Shown here: in pieces, positions 26,651 through 38,496 of the stretch
How positions within the stretch are numbered: the first letter of the stretch is position 1
How the letters are laid out: every line of letters starts with the position of its first letter
Assembly (NCBI GenBank): GCA_028288745.1
Contig: JAQGHX010000233.1
Span: 1-40,612 of the forward strand
Direction of reading: 5' to 3'
DNA: 40,612 nucleotides
Origin: Roseomonas sp.
Lineage (GTDB): Bacteria > Pseudomonadota > Alphaproteobacteria > Acetobacterales > Acetobacteraceae
Made by a program: the position numbers and the translations under genes
The notes under the pieces: model-generated
Databases searched by the model: none
Told to the model about the DNA's origin: nothing
Seen by the model: the letters and a program-made list of their open reading frames with translations, nothing else

Positions 26651-27577
26651 ATGAGCGTGCTGCTGCAGGTGGTGCTGCCGATCTTCGCGCTGATCGGCAT
26701 CGGCTATCTCTCCGCCCGGATGAAGTGGGTGTCGGAGGAAGGCCTGCGGGGGATGAACGACTTCGTCTTCCGCTTCGCCATGCCCTGCCTGATCTTCGAC
26801 GGCGCCACCACGCCGCACCCGGGCGGCGGCGCCACCGCCCTGGCCTTCTTCACCGGCTGCCTGACCGCCTATGCCCTGGCCATCCTGCTGGCGCGCTGGG
26901 TGCTTCGGATGAAGCTGGGCGAGGCCGGGACCTTCGGGCTCAACGCCGCCTTCGGCAACACCGGCATGATCGGCATCCCGCTGGTGCTGGCGGCCTACGG
27001 GCAGGCGGGGTTGGCGCAGCTGCTGGCCATCGTCGGCCTGCATTCGCTGATCCTGCTGCCGATCGGCACGGTGGTGGGCGAGATCGCCCATGGCGGCCGG
27101 GCGCCGGTGCTGAAGATCCTGCGCGCGACCATGGTCTCGGTGCTGCGCAACCCGATCGTCATCGCGGTGCTGGCGGGGTTCATTATCTACCAGGGCGGCA
27201 TCCCGGTGCCGGGGTGGGCACGCTATTTCCTGGAACTGACCGGGGCCGCCGGGCCGCCGGTGGCGCTGTTCTGCCTCGGCGCCACGCTGGTCGCCTTCGA
27301 TGCGCGGCGGGACTGGCCCTCGGCGCTGATCTGCTCGGCCCTGAAACTGGTGGTGATGCCGCTGATCGTCTGGGGCATGACCCGGCTGGTCGACCTGCCG
27401 CCCCTGCCGACGGCGGTGGCGTTGATCGCCGCCGCCATGCCGACAGGGGCCAACGCGTTCTTCCTCTCGCGGCGCTATGCCGCGGGTGCGGAACGCTCGG
27501 GCGCCACGGTGCTGCTCTCGACCCTGCTGTCGATTGTCACGGTGGCGGCCCTGCTGCTGTTCCTGGCGCCGGAATAG
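26651..27577 (+). CDS. AEC family transporter (auxin-efflux-carrier-like permease)
   Basis: MSVLLQVVLPIFALIGIGYLSARMKWVSEEGLRGMNDFVFRFAMPCLIF...FGLNAAFGNTGMIGIPLVLAAYG...MPTGANAFFLSRRYA. Confidence 0.92.
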   Translation: MSVLLQVVLPIFALIGIGYLSARMKWVSEEGLRGMNDFVFRFAMPCLIFDGATTPHPGGGATALAFFTGCLTAYALAILLARWVLRMKLGEAGTFGLNAAFGNTGMIGIPLVLAAYGQAGLAQLLAIVGLHSLILLPIGTVVGEIAHGGRAPVLKILRATMVSVLRNPIVIAVLAGFIIYQGGIPVPGWARYFLELTGAAGPPVALFCLGATLVAFDARRDWPSALICSALKLVVMPLIVWGMTRLVDLPPLPTAVALIAAAMPTGANAFFLSRRYAAGAERSGATVLLSTLLSIVTVAALLLFLAPE

Positions 27578-27589
27578 GCGTGGGCCTGC

Positions 27590-27606
27590 CTCAAAGCCCC
27601 TTTGAG
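27590..27606 (+). terminator. Hairpin directly after the AEC gene
   Basis: CTCAAAG-CCC-CTTTGAG, perfect 7-bp stem, no clear U-tract. Confidence 0.4.
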
Positions 27607-27661
27607 AAATTTCGCGGGTCGGACGCGGCGGTATCTCCCGCGGCAGCTTTGCCGGCGGCCT

Positions 27662-27685
27662 GGCCCAATGTCTTTGCATTGGGCC
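27662..27685. repeat. Intergenic palindrome; candidate dispersed repeat or transcription stop
   Basis: GGCCCAATG-TCTTTG-CATTGGGCC perfect 9-bp stem between convergent AEC and usg genes. Confidence 0.45.
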
Positions 27686-27755
27686 CGCACCACCTCCGCG
27701 CCGGCACACAAAATTCCGGCCGCGCCCTCAGCCGGCCGATTTCCCAAACGGGCTC

Positions 27756-28031
27756 TCAGTGCAGGTGGAACTGCCCATCGGCATAGCGGAATTCCGCCGG
27801 CCGGGTGAGCGCGGCGGAAGCCACGCGCACCGAGTGCAGCGGACCCTCGATGTCGCGCTGCCAGAATTCCAGGAAGCGGTGCAGTTCGGGGAAGCGCGGT
27901 GCCCGGTCCACCTTCTGCCAGATGAAGGTCTGCAGCAGGCCCGGGTGATCGGGCAGGTGGTACAGGATCTCGGCGGTGGTCAGCCGCCAGTCGGGGATGC
28001 TCACGAAGGAATCGATGTCACGCAGCAGCAT
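27756..28031 (-). CDS. usg: Usg family small protein
   Basis: MLLRDIDSFVSIPDWRLTTAEILYHLPDHPGLLQTFIWQKVDRAPRFPELHRFLEFWQRDIEGPLHSVRVAS resembles alphaproteobacterial Usg proteins. Start trimmed to ATG 28031. Confidence 0.75.
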   Translation of the reverse strand: MLLRDIDSFVSIPDWRLTTAEILYHLPDHPGLLQTFIWQKVDRAPRFPELHRFLEFWQRDIEGPLHSVRVASAALTRPAEFRYADGQFHLH

Positions 28032-28141
28032 GGTTCCAATCCTTTCCGCTCGGTTTGGCCGTTGGCCGTCCTGCCCGGGGGAGAGGAAGGATGCCATGGA
28101 GAAGGATGGGGATGGCAAGAAAAACATTTGGTTTCAAACCG

Positions 28142-28168
28142 TTAGCACTCACCGCATTTGACTGCTGA
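28142..28168 (+). promoter_or_regulatory. Upstream CIRCE-like element (degenerate right arm)
   Basis: TTAGCACTC-ACCGCATTT-GACTGCTGA; left arm 9/9 and right arm 7/9 against TTAGCACTC-N9-GAGTGCTAA. Confidence 0.6.
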
Positions 28169-28175
28169 CAAACGC

Positions 28176-28204
28176 TTGACGAAATCCCGGGACCACCGTA
28201 GATC
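28176..28204 (+). promoter_or_regulatory. groESL promoter
   Basis: TTGACG (28176-28181), 17-nt spacer, TAGATC (28199-28204), followed at once by a CIRCE element. Confidence 0.6.
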
Positions 28205-28205
28205 G

Positions 28206-28232
28206 CTAGCACTCTCCCTGCCCGAGTGCTGA
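28206..28232 (+). promoter_or_regulatory. CIRCE element (predicted HrcA operator) of groESL
   Basis: CTAGCACTC-TCCCTGCCC-GAGTGCTGA; 8/9 match in each arm with the canonical 9-nt spacer. Confidence 0.88.
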
Positions 28233-28305
28233 CAAGGCTCGGCGCATGGGGGGGAACGAACCATTGCCAGATGCGCCTAGATTAAAGGGCGTCGAGGAGA
28301 GGTCT

Positions 28306-28596
28306 ATGAGCTTCCGTCCACTGCATGACCGCGTTGTCGTCCGCCGGCTGACCGCCGAGGAAAAGACCGCTGGTGGCATCATCATCCCCGACACCGCCAA
28401 GGAAAAGCCGCAGGAAGGCGAGATCGTCTCCGTCGGCACCGGCGCGCGCAACGAAAAGGGCGAGATCGTCGCCCTGGACGTTAAGGCGGGCGACCGCGTC
28501 CTGTTCGGCAAGTGGTCGGGCACCGAGGTCAAGATCAAGGGCGAAGACCTGTTGATCATGAAGGAATCCGACATCCTGGGCATCCTCGCGGCCTGA
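28306..28596 (+). CDS. groES: Co-chaperonin GroES
   Basis: [44 protein letters not shown]. Start trimmed from 28246. Confidence 0.98.
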   Translation: MSFRPLHDRVVVRRLTAEEKTAGGIIIPDTAKEKPQEGEIVSVGTGARNEKGEIVALDVKAGDRVLFGKWSGTEVKIKGEDLLIMKESDILGILAA

Positions 28597-28608
28597 TTGG
28601 CTGCTTGA

Positions 28609-30294
<1,686 letters not shown>

Positions 30295-30320
30295 TTTCCT
30301 CACGGAAACCGGCGGTTTGG

Positions 30321-30356
30321 AAAGGGGGGCGGCTCGCAAGGGCCGCCCCTTTTTTT
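30321..30356 (+). terminator. Rho-independent terminator after groEL
   Basis: GGGGCGGC-TCGCAAGG-GCCGCCCC followed by TTTTTTT. Confidence 0.92.
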
Positions 30357-30557
30357 GTTCTTAGGGACGTTTCGAACGGGTAACCGGATTGCGTTGACAG
30401 GGGCTTGACGATCTGGCCCACTTACCCATGCCAACCGCTGCTGATCGCCTTGCCGTGCCTCCGGAGACCCGGTCGCCCAACAAGAGCCGTGACACCGGAT
30501 GGAATGTTGCCGGGCGGTGTTCGCCTGGCTTGGCGAGAGAAAGAAGGAGCGCACCGC

Positions 30558-30761
30558 ATGGCGACTGGCACCGTGAAGTGGTTCAACGCAACGAAGGGCT
30601 TCGGCTTCATCGTTCCGCAGGATGGCGGCAAGGACGTGTTCGTCCACATCACCGCCGTGCAGAAGGCCGGGCTCCAGGGCCTGGACGAGAACCAGAAGAT
30701 CAGTTTCGACGTGGTGCAGGAGCGCGGCAAGGCCGCCGCCACGAACCTGAAGCCGCTGTAA
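30558..30761 (+). CDS. Cold-shock (CspA family) protein
   Basis: MATGTVKWFNATKGFGFIVPQDGGKDVFVHITAVQKAGLQGLDENQKISFDVVQERGKAAATNLKPL (RNP1 KGFGFI, RNP2 VFVHI). Start trimmed to ATG 30558 behind AAGAAGGAG. Confidence 0.96.
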   Translation: MATGTVKWFNATKGFGFIVPQDGGKDVFVHITAVQKAGLQGLDENQKISFDVVQERGKAAATNLKPL

Positions 30762-30804
30762 GCCACCAGACGCTTACATGGCCGAGGCGCCCGCGCCCCG
30801 ACCT

Positions 30805-30838
30805 GAACGGCCTGTGCCTCGGCACGGGCCGTTTTTTT
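30805..30838 (+). terminator. Rho-independent terminator after the cold-shock gene
   Basis: AACGGCC-T-GTGCC-TC-GGCAC-G-GGCCGTT followed by a T-run. Confidence 0.9.
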
Positions 30839-30979
30839 ATGGACGAGCATCAGGCGGGCATCATGGCACCCGTTGCTGAGCCAGAACATAAAAAGGCAAA
30901 AACAAGGCAAATGTGTTTGCTGCACTGCACATAAATGCGTTAGGAAGAGGCGTCTCCATCAAGCGGGAGAGTTTCCGCC

Positions 30980-31381
30980 ATGTCGCGCCTCCATATTGCC
31001 GCCATTTTTGCTTTGGCCCTGCTGGGTTTTTCTTCATCGGCCATCGCGCAGGGCGCCAAGGGGACCTTCGCCCTTAGCGCCACGGTGGGCGGCGCCTTGC
31101 CTTATTCCACCGGGGGCGGCGGCTATATGGTGACGCGGCTGACCCCCCCGGATGAGGGGAGCCTGACCATCGGACTCGCGCGGCAGGCCCCGTATGGGGC
31201 GATGGCGAAGAATGTGTTCGATGACCGGCCGCAGGTGGGGCTGGGGGGGCGCTATGAACTCGGCGGTACCAGCAGCGGCGCCAAGCTCTCGCTGCGCGGC
31301 GTGGTCAGCGCCGGCATGGAACGCGAAGGCGAGGGCGGGCGGGCGGTACTCGGCCTCGCGGGGCTCAGCGTCCTATTCTGA
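30980..31381 (+). CDS. Hypothetical exported protein, Gly-rich, possibly small outer-membrane beta-barrel-like
   Basis: Signal peptide MSRLHIAAIFALALLGFSSSAIAQG, then alternating hydrophobic/Gly-rich segments ending in ...GLAGLSVLF. Confidence 0.6.
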   Translation: MSRLHIAAIFALALLGFSSSAIAQGAKGTFALSATVGGALPYSTGGGGYMVTRLTPPDEGSLTIGLARQAPYGAMAKNVFDDRPQVGLGGRYELGGTSSGAKLSLRGVVSAGMEREGEGGRAVLGLAGLSVLF

Positions 31382-33445
31382 TTCCCAGCCGATCGCGCGG
31401 CGCAGGAAGGCGGCACCCAGAGCCATGAAGCGCGCGGCTTCGGCATTGTCCTTGCCGTAGCCGTGGCCGCCGGCGGCGGGCTCGTAGAAGCGGGCATCAT
31501 AGCCCAGCTTCTGCAGCTTCGCCGCCATCTTGCGGGCATGGCCCGGATGCACCCGGTCGTCCCGCCGCGTCGTGGCGATCAGGATGGGAGGGTAGGGGCG
31601 CCCGGCCTCCGCCACGTGATAGGCGGAGAAGTGGCGCATGAAGGCCCAGTCCTCGGGCTTATCCGGGTCGCCATATTCCGCGGTCCAGCTCGCCCCGGCC
31701 AGCAGCTTCGTGTACCGCCGCATGTCGATCAGCGGGATGGTGCAGAACAGCGCGCCGAACCGCTCGGGGTAGCGGGTGAGCATATTGGCGATCAGCAGCC
31801 CGCCATTGGAGCCGCCCTCCGCCGCGATGCGTCCCGGGCGTGTCACGCCGCGGCGGACCAGGTCGGCGGCCACGGCGGCGAAATCATCGTGGCTGAGGCG
31901 CTTGCCTTCCCGCCGCCCGGCCTCGTGCCAACGGGTGCCGAACTCGCCGCCGCCGCGCAGGCTGGCGGTGACGGCCGTGCCGCCCCGCTCCAGCCAGAGC
32001 TGCCCCGTGCTGCCCCGGTAGGAGGGCATGACCGAAATCTGGAACCCGCCATAGCCGGACAGATGGACGGGCGCCTCCCCATCCTCGGTGTCCGGCCCCG
32101 TCTGGACATAGGGAATGCGCTCGCCGTCAGAGGAGATGGCCTCGTGCCGCGTCACCCGCAGTCCATCGGCATTGTAGATGCGCGGGGCCTGGCGCAGCAC
32201 CAGCGGGGTGGCCGGAATGGTGGCGGTGCGTAGCAGGGTGGGCGGGGTCACCGGGTCCTGCGTCATGGCCAGCAGGGTACCGTCGGATTCCTCGGCCTCG
32301 GCGTCCAGCGGCCAGACATCGACGACGCCGATCTCCGGCAGGCCCTCCAGTTTGCGGGCCGTCCATTCCGTCTCGCCCGGATCCCAGACCGTGAAGCGCG
32401 GGCTGAGGTCGTCGAGAACCGAAACCACCAGCCTGCCGCCGCACCAGTTGTAGCCTTGCAGGGCGCGTCGCTCGGCGGGCTCGAACAGCACGGAGAACTG
32501 GCGGCCGCCGGCCAGCAGCGCGGACAGGCTGGTGCCGAGCAGGGTATCGGGCGCATAGGTGGTGCCGCCCACCGTCCAGGGGGTGCGCGGCTGCAGCACC
32601 ACGCGGTCGCGGAACCAGTTCAGGCGCAGGTCGGTCGGCAGGTCGATGCGCTGGCGGGGGCCGTCGCGGCCGCCCAGATGCACGGCGACGTCGAAGAAGC
32701 CGACCTGGTCCAGGAAAACCACGCGCTCCTCGTCAGAGGAGCGGTCCACCCCGCCCCAGGCGCCCATATGGCCAGCCGGCACCTCGAACAGCACGGTGGC
32801 GGCCTCGGGCTTCTGCCCGCGCGACCAGCGGCGGATGGTGCGGGAATAGCCGGCCTCGGTCGCCATGCCCTCGCCGAACGCGGAGGACAGCAGCAGCGTG
32901 TCGCGGTCCAGCCAGTCCACGCCGCCCTTGGCCTCGGGCAGCACGAAGCCGCCCTCGACGAAGGTACGCGTGGCGAGGTCGAACTCGCGCAGCACCACCG
33001 CATCACCGCCGCCGCGGGAGAGCTTCAGGATGGCGCGGTCATGGGTGCCGGGCAGGGTGGCGGCGCCATGCCAGACCCAGTCGGCATTCTCGTCCCGCGC
33101 CAGGGCATCGACATCCAGCAGCACGTCCCATTTCGGGGCATCGAGGCGGTAGCTGGCCTCCGTGGTGCGGCGCCAGAGGCCGCGCGGGTTCTCCGCGTCC
33201 TTCCAGAAATTATACAGCAGCCCGCCGCGACGGGTGATGTGCGGGATCTTGTCCGGCCGGTCCATCGCGGCCTGCACCGCGACGGCATCGGCCGCCACGC
33301 GGGCATCGGCGTAGCGGGCCAGGGTCTTGTCATTCTGGGCTTCCACCCAGGCCAGCGCCTCCGCGCCTTCCACCTCCTCCAGCCACAGGAAAGGGTCATC
33401 GTCCGGGGCGTCGGTGGTGGGGCGGGCATCGGGGGCGATGGTCAT
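31373..33445 (-). CDS. Prolyl oligopeptidase family (S9) serine peptidase
   Basis: N-terminal DDPFLWLEEVEGAEALAWVEAQN; catalytic region PGRIAAEGGSNGGLLIANML; C-terminal ATTRRDDRVHPGHARKMAAKLQ and GGHGYGKD. Confidence 0.93.
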   Translation of the reverse strand: MTIAPDARPTTDAPDDDPFLWLEEVEGAEALAWVEAQNDKTLARYADARVAADAVAVQAAMDRPDKIPHITRRGGLLYNFWKDAENPRGLWRRTTEASYRLDAPKWDVLLDVDALARDENADWVWHGAATLPGTHDRAILKLSRGGGDAVVLREFDLATRTFVEGGFVLPEAKGGVDWLDRDTLLLSSAFGEGMATEAGYSRTIRRWSRGQKPEAATVLFEVPAGHMGAWGGVDRSSDEERVVFLDQVGFFDVAVHLGGRDGPRQRIDLPTDLRLNWFRDRVVLQPRTPWTVGGTTYAPDTLLGTSLSALLAGGRQFSVLFEPAERRALQGYNWCGGRLVVSVLDDLSPRFTVWDPGETEWTARKLEGLPEIGVVDVWPLDAEAEESDGTLLAMTQDPVTPPTLLRTATIPATPLVLRQAPRIYNADGLRVTRHEAISSDGERIPYVQTGPDTEDGEAPVHLSGYGGFQISVMPSYRGSTGQLWLERGGTAVTASLRGGGEFGTRWHEAGRREGKRLSHDDFAAVAADLVRRGVTRPGRIAAEGGSNGGLLIANMLTRYPERFGALFCTIPLIDMRRYTKLLAGASWTAEYGDPDKPEDWAFMRHFSAYHVAEAGRPYPPILIATTRRDDRVHPGHARKMAAKLQKLGYDARFYEPAAGGHGYGKDNAEAARFMALGAAFLRRAIGWESE

Positions 33446-33450
33446 GGGCG

Positions 33451-33873
33451 TCAGGCCATCTGGTACCGGGCCTTCGCGGCGCGCTCGATGGCGCCCGCGA
33501 TCAGCCGGTCAAGGTCCATGCCGATACGGAAATCCTGCAGGAAACGCAGTTCCTCCTGCGTCGCCTCGCCATCGGCGGCGGCGACCTCGCAGGCCAGCAG
33601 GTAGGCGGTCTCGCGCAGGCGGGGGGGCAGGGCGTCGCGCATCATGGTGAAGGCGCGGTCCAGCCCGTCATGCTGGCCGAGCAGGGCGAGGCAGGTTTCC
33701 GTCACCGGCTCGATCTCGTGTGCCTGGAAGTCGGCGAAGACCGGCAGTTCCTGCACCAGCCGCGACATCATGCCCAGTTCGGCGTCCGACATGTGCTGGT
33801 CGGCGGCGGACATCAGCACCATGGCGCAGACCAGCGCTTCGTGGGCCGTGAAGTGGGACTTGCTGTGCGGCAT
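33451..33873 (-). CDS. TerB-like (tellurite resistance TerB family) protein
   Basis: MPHSKSHFTAHEALVCAMVLMSAADQHMSDAELGMMSRLVQELPVF...EVAAADGEATQEELRFLQDF: two TerB-like acidic helical motifs. Start trimmed to 33873. Confidence 0.75.
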   Translation of the reverse strand: MPHSKSHFTAHEALVCAMVLMSAADQHMSDAELGMMSRLVQELPVFADFQAHEIEPVTETCLALLGQHDGLDRAFTMMRDALPPRLRETAYLLACEVAAADGEATQEELRFLQDFRIGMDLDRLIAGAIERAAKARYQMA

Positions 33874-33925
33874 GGAGAGAATGTTTCCTTCGTTCCTGCG
33901 GGGGTATCGCGCGCAGGGCAGCGGT

Positions 33926-36745
33926 TCAACCCGGCGGCGGGTCAGAGGATGCAAGAAAAGCGGCGGTCTGCCGCACGGCCTCCGCCAGTCCGAGGCGGCG
34001 TGGCGTCACCCCTTCCGGCAATCCCGCCAGCAGGCGGGATGGCGTGCGGGAATCGAGCAGGACAAAGACACCCTTGTCATCGGCCCGGCGGATCAGGCGG
34101 CCGAAGGCCTGGCGCAGCCGGTGGCGGGTGATGCCGTCATCATAGGCGGTAGGCCGCCCGCCGGAGAGATGGATACGCCGCTCCCGGTGCAAAATCGAGG
34201 GCCGTGGCCAGGGCACGCGGTCAAAGACCAGCAGGCGCAGGGCGCGGCCGGGCACGTCCACGCCGTCGCGCAGCGCATCGGTGCCAAGCAGGCAGGAATC
34301 CTCCTCGGCCCGGAAGATGTCGATCAGGGTGGCGCTGTCCATCGCGTCGACATGCTGGGCGTAGAGGGGGATGCCCGCCTCGGCCAGGGCGGGGGCGATG
34401 CGCGCATGCACGTCCCGCAGCCGGCGGATGGCGGTGAACAGGCCGAGCGCGCCACCGCCCGAGGCCAGGAACAATTGCTGCATGGCCGCCGCCACCTGGC
34501 CGGGGCTGTCGCGGTTCATGTCCTCCACCACGATGGTCAGCGTCTGGTTGGCGTAGTCGAAGGGCGAGGGCAACGCCGCGCGGATGGCCGGGTTGGGCAG
34601 GTGCTGCACGCCGGTGCGGGCCTCGGCCTCCCGCCATGCGGCTTCCGGGTCGCGCTTGGTGGCGGAATCGCGCAGCGTGGCGGAAGCGATCAGCACGCCA
34701 TGCGCGGGCGCCGCCACCTGGGTCGCGAAAGGCACCGTCGGGTCCAGCCAGTGGCGGTGCAGCCCGGCATCGATGTCGCGGCCCTCCCGCCGGGTCAGCG
34801 CCAGCCAGTCCACATAGATCGGCCGGGTGCCGGGCTCGGCGGGCGGCTCGCGCAACTGCTTGAGCATGGAGAGCCAGGCGGCCAGCGGGATCAGCGCGCG
34901 GCGCTCGATGCTTTTGCTGGCGGTCTCCAGCCGGATGCGGTCGCCGGTTTCCAACTCCTGGTCCGGGTCCTCCAGCAGGTCGGCCAGCAGCTTGGCCAGA
35001 TGCTTCAACGGGTCGCGCAGGCGCTCCAGCGCGGTTTCCAGCGCGGCGGCGGCGGGGCCGAGTTCCTCATGCAGCGGGTGCAGGTCGGCCTCGGCATCGT
35101 AGCCTGGGTCGCTCTCGCCGGTCCGGGCGAGCACCTGGATGCGGGCCGCGCGCAGAAAATCCTCGCCGGGCGAGGTATGCTCGTCGCCCGTGCCGGCCCA
35201 GCGGTCCCACCAGCCGGCATGGGGCAGGCCGCGCGCCATCTGCTCGGTATGTTCCAGCGGCGGCACCAGCACGGGGTGGTCCACCAGCAATTCGTCCAAC
35301 CGGCGGCGCAGGCCGCGCGCACGGCCGCGCCCGCCTTCGCTGCCCAGCAGCCAGCGGCGCAGTTCCGCCATCTCGGCACCCGAGAGGGCGGCGGAGAAGG
35401 CGCCGTCGGCGGCGTCGAACAGGTGGTGGCCTTCGTCGAAGACGTAGCGCAGCGCGGGGCCGTCCTCGCCGGCGCCGCTCCGGCCGAGGGCGGCCTGCAC
35501 CATCACCAGCGCGTGGTTGGCCACCACCAGATGCGCGCTGGCCGCCCGGCGGATGGAATGCTCCACGTAGCAGCGCTTCCAGTGCGGGCAGGCGGAATGG
35601 ATGCACTCGCCGCGCCGGTCCGCGAGCAGGGACACCGCGCCGGCCGGGAACAGCTCCGCGATCCAGCCGGGGAAGTCGCCGCCCATCAGGTCGCCGTCGC
35701 GGGTGGCGCCGGCCCAGCGTGCCACCAGGGCGAGGGCCACGATGCGGTGGGGCATGGCGCCGCTGACGGCTTCGTCGAAATTCAGCAGGCAGAGGTAGTT
35801 CTCGCGCCCCTTGCGGATCACGACCTTGCGGCGGCGTTCCTCCGGGTCGGGGTAGAGGCGGGCGAGTTCCTGGTCCAACTGCCGCTGGAGGTTGCGGGTA
35901 TAGGTCGCGATCCAGACCGGCGCGCCGTTGCGCTCGGCCCAGAGGCTGGCCGGCGCCACGTAGCCCAGCGTCTTGCCGGTGCCCGTGCCGGCTTCCGCCA
36001 GCACCAGCCGGGGCTCGCCGGGCACGCCGCGCGGCTGGAAGGCCATGGTGGCGGCGGAGGCGAAATCGCCCTGGGACGGGCGCTGCTCGGCCCCTTCGCC
36101 GAGAATCTCGGCCAGCCGCGCGCGGGCCTCGGTGGCGGTAACGGGCAGGCTGGCGGGGGGCGCGGCGGGGGCCACTTCCTCCCATTCCGGCAGGGTGCGC
36201 CAGACCTTCAGCCCGTCATTGCTGCCGCGCGCGCTGGGCTGGCCGAGGGCGGCCAGCACCGAATCGGCCCAGGGCCAGTGGGTGGCGTCGCGCAGGCGGG
36301 CGGCCAGCATGGCGGCGTCGCGGTTGGGCTGGGCGTTGCGGGCGCGGGCCAGCCGGCGGAGGATTTCCGTCGCGATCTCGGGCAGCAGGGCGGCGGCGGC
36401 CTCGGCGTCCCGCGGCGCCGGCAGGTCCAGCGCCAGGGCCAGCCCGCGCGGGGTCGGCGGGGCGGGCTGTGCCGGCAGGGCGAAGGCAAACAACTCCAGC
36501 AGGTCATAGGCGCCGGGGAGGGAGGGGACGCCCAGGCGCTTCGCGACGGCGGGGGCATGCACCACGATGGGCGGCCCCATCTCGCGCAGCAGATCGACCG
36601 CGCGGGCGGCGGAGACGGCGGAAAGCTCGCCATCCGGGGTCAGCAGCACCGCGGCGCCATGGGTGGCGGCGATCAGCGCGGGCGCGTCGGGCAGCAGCAG
36701 TCGGGGGGGCTGGGGCGGCGGGGGCACAGGGCTTTCTAGGGGCAA
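33926..36745 (-). CDS. ATP-dependent DNA helicase, DinG/XPD-like (Fe-S family)
   Basis: Walker [19 protein letters not shown]; Cys cluster (CLLNF...[16 protein letters not shown]); [13 protein letters not shown] (DEAH); C-terminal [24 protein letters not shown]. Start TTG 36745 or GTG 36727. Confidence 0.9.
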   Translation of the reverse strand: MPLESPVPPPPQPPRLLLPDAPALIAATHGAAVLLTPDGELSAVSAARAVDLLREMGPPIVVHAPAVAKRLGVPSLPGAYDLLELFAFALPAQPAPPTPRGLALALDLPAPRDAEAAAALLPEIATEILRRLARARNAQPNRDAAMLAARLRDATHWPWADSVLAALGQPSARGSNDGLKVWRTLPEWEEVAPAAPPASLPVTATEARARLAEILGEGAEQRPSQGDFASAATMAFQPRGVPGEPRLVLAEAGTGTGKTLGYVAPASLWAERNGAPVWIATYTRNLQRQLDQELARLYPDPEERRRKVVIRKGRENYLCLLNFDEAVSGAMPHRIVALALVARWAGATRDGDLMGGDFPGWIAELFPAGAVSLLADRRGECIHSACPHWKRCYVEHSIRRAASAHLVVANHALVMVQAALGRSGAGEDGPALRYVFDEGHHLFDAADGAFSAALSGAEMAELRRWLLGSEGGRGRARGLRRRLDELLVDHPVLVPPLEHTEQMARGLPHAGWWDRWAGTGDEHTSPGEDFLRAARIQVLARTGESDPGYDAEADLHPLHEELGPAAAALETALERLRDPLKHLAKLLADLLEDPDQELETGDRIRLETASKSIERRALIPLAAWLSMLKQLREPPAEPGTRPIYVDWLALTRREGRDIDAGLHRHWLDPTVPFATQVAAPAHGVLIASATLRDSATKRDPEAAWREAEARTGVQHLPNPAIRAALPSPFDYANQTLTIVVEDMNRDSPGQVAAAMQQLFLASGGGALGLFTAIRRLRDVHARIAPALAEAGIPLYAQHVDAMDSATLIDIFRAEEDSCLLGTDALRDGVDVPGRALRLLVFDRVPWPRPSILHRERRIHLSGGRPTAYDDGITRHRLRQAFGRLIRRADDKGVFVLLDSRTPSRLLAGLPEGVTPRRLGLAEAVRQTAAFLASSDPPPG

Positions 36746-36849
36746 AACGCGAACGAAGCCACGCCATGCTGGCAGAGGACCGCCAACCGCCCTGCGGAGC
36801 AGGGTTGCGTGCGTTGACCGGGGGCCGTGGCCCTGGCATGGGGCGGGGC

Positions 36850-38496
36850 ATGACCGCCGATTCCACGCTCCGTACCGTCAAGGCCTGGCCCTTCGAGGAA
36901 GCCGCCAAGGTCGCCGACCGCCTGGCCGCGTCGGGCAAGAAAACGGCGCTGTTCGAGACGGGCTACGGCCCGTCCGGCCTGCCCCATATCGGCACCTTCG
37001 GCGAGGTGGCCCGCACCACCTGGGTCCGCGGCGCCTTCACACGCATGACCGGGCTGCCGAGCCGGCTGCTGGCCTTCAGCGACGACATGGACGGGCTTCG
37101 CAAGGTGCCCGACAACGTGCCGGATGGCGAACGGCTGCTGCGGCCTTACCTGGGCAAGCCGCTGACCGCCATTCCCGACCCTTTCGGCACCCATGACAGC
37201 TTCGGGGCGCATAACAACGCCCGGCTGCGCGCCTTCCTGGACGCCTTCGGCTTCGAATACGAATTCGCCTCCTCGACCGAATACTATAAGGCCGGGCGCT
37301 TCGACGCCGCGCTGCTGCGCATGCTGGAGGCGCATGAGGAGGTGCGGCAGGTCATCCTGCCCTCGTTGGGGCCGGACCGCCGCGCCACCTATTCGCCCTT
37401 CCTGCCCATCCACCCCCGCACCGGCGTGGTCATGCAGGTGCCGATGGAGGAGATCCGCCCCGCTTCCCGCACCGTCATCTGGCGCGACCCCGAGACTGGC
37501 GAGCTGATCGAGAGCCCCGTCACCGGCGGCCATGTGAAGGCGCAGTGGAAGGCGGACTGGGCGATGCGCTGGTTCGCCCTCGGCGTCGATTACGAGATGT
37601 CGGGCAAGGATCTGATCGACAGCGTGAAGCTGTCCTCCGCCATCTGCCGCGTGCTGGGGGCCGAGCCGCCGGCGACGCTGACCTATGAACTGTTCCTGGA
37701 TGCCGGCGGGCAGAAGATCAGCAAGTCCAAGGGCAACGGGCTGACCATCGAGGAATGGCTGCGCTACGCGCCGCCCGAGAGCCTCAGCCAGTTCATGTAC
37801 CAGCAGCCGGGCCGGGCGAAGCGCCTGCATTTCGACGTCATCCCGCGCGCCACCGACGATTACCTGAGCCTGCGCGAGAAGCTGCGCACGGCACCGGACC
37901 CGGCCAACCCGGCCTGGCACATCCATGGCGGCGTGGCACCCAATACGCCCGAGCCGCCGCTGACCTTCGCCATGCTGCTGAACCTCGTGACGGTCTCCGC
38001 CGCCGAGACCAGCGAGCGGCTCTGGAGCTTCGTGCGGAACTACGCGCCGGCCGCGACGCCGGAGAACCAGCCGCTGCTGGCCCGCATGGTGGATTACGCC
38101 GTCGCCTATTCCCGCGACTTCATCCTGCCCAACCTGAAGCCTCGCGCGCCCACCGAGGCCGAGCGGCCTTCCTTCGTGGAACTCGCCCGGCTGCTGCGGG
38201 AGCATCAGGCGGAGATCGAGGCGCTGCCGCCCGGCCTGCCGCAGGCGGAGCGCATCCAGGTGGATGTCTACGACGCCGGGCGGCGTGAACCCTTCATCCA
38301 GATCCAGAAGGACGGCTCGCCGGGCGTGTCTCGCGGCTGGTTCAACGCGCTGTACCAAGTGCTGGTCGGCGCGGACCAGGGGCCGCGCTTCGGCAGCGTC
38401 GCCGCAGCCTATGGCGTGCCCGAGACGGTGCGGCTGATCGAGCAGGCCCTTGCCCGCCCGCCGGAACCGGTCGCGGCAGAGGCCAATCAGGCGTGA
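36850..38496 (+). CDS. lysS: Lysine--tRNA ligase, class I
   Basis: [25 protein letters not shown] (HIGH-like), [21 protein letters not shown] (KMSKS-like), [16 protein letters not shown]: class I LysRS architecture. Confidence 0.94.
   Translation: MTADSTLRTVKAWPFEEAAKVADRLAASGKKTALFETGYGPSGLPHIGTFGEVARTTWVRGAFTRMTGLPSRLLAFSDDMDGLRKVPDNVPDGERLLRPYLGKPLTAIPDPFGTHDSFGAHNNARLRAFLDAFGFEYEFASSTEYYKAGRFDAALLRMLEAHEEVRQVILPSLGPDRRATYSPFLPIHPRTGVVMQVPMEEIRPASRTVIWRDPETGELIESPVTGGHVKAQWKADWAMRWFALGVDYEMSGKDLIDSVKLSSAICRVLGAEPPATLTYELFLDAGGQKISKSKGNGLTIEEWLRYAPPESLSQFMYQQPGRAKRLHFDVIPRATDDYLSLREKLRTAPDPANPAWHIHGGVAPNTPEPPLTFAMLLNLVTVSAAETSERLWSFVRNYAPAATPENQPLLARMVDYAVAYSRDFILPNLKPRAPTEAERPSFVELARLLREHQAEIEALPPGLPQAERIQVDVYDAGRREPFIQIQKDGSPGVSRGWFNALYQVLVGADQGPRFGSVAAAYGVPETVRLIEQALARPPEPVAAEANQA

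Noticed and set aside
30394-30422. TTGACA upstream of the cold-shock gene as promoter
   Set aside because: Good -35 but no convincing -10 at 16-18 nt spacing; not called.
33644-36739. 1031-aa plus-strand ORF opposite the DinG-like helicase
   Set aside because: High-GC shadow ORF: low-complexity Ala/Gly/Arg/His/Gln composition, no recognisable motif, fully antisense to a convincing helicase.
36736-38358. 540-aa minus-strand ORF opposite lysS
   Set aside because: Shadow ORF; the plus strand has HIGH/KMSKS-type LysRS motifs.
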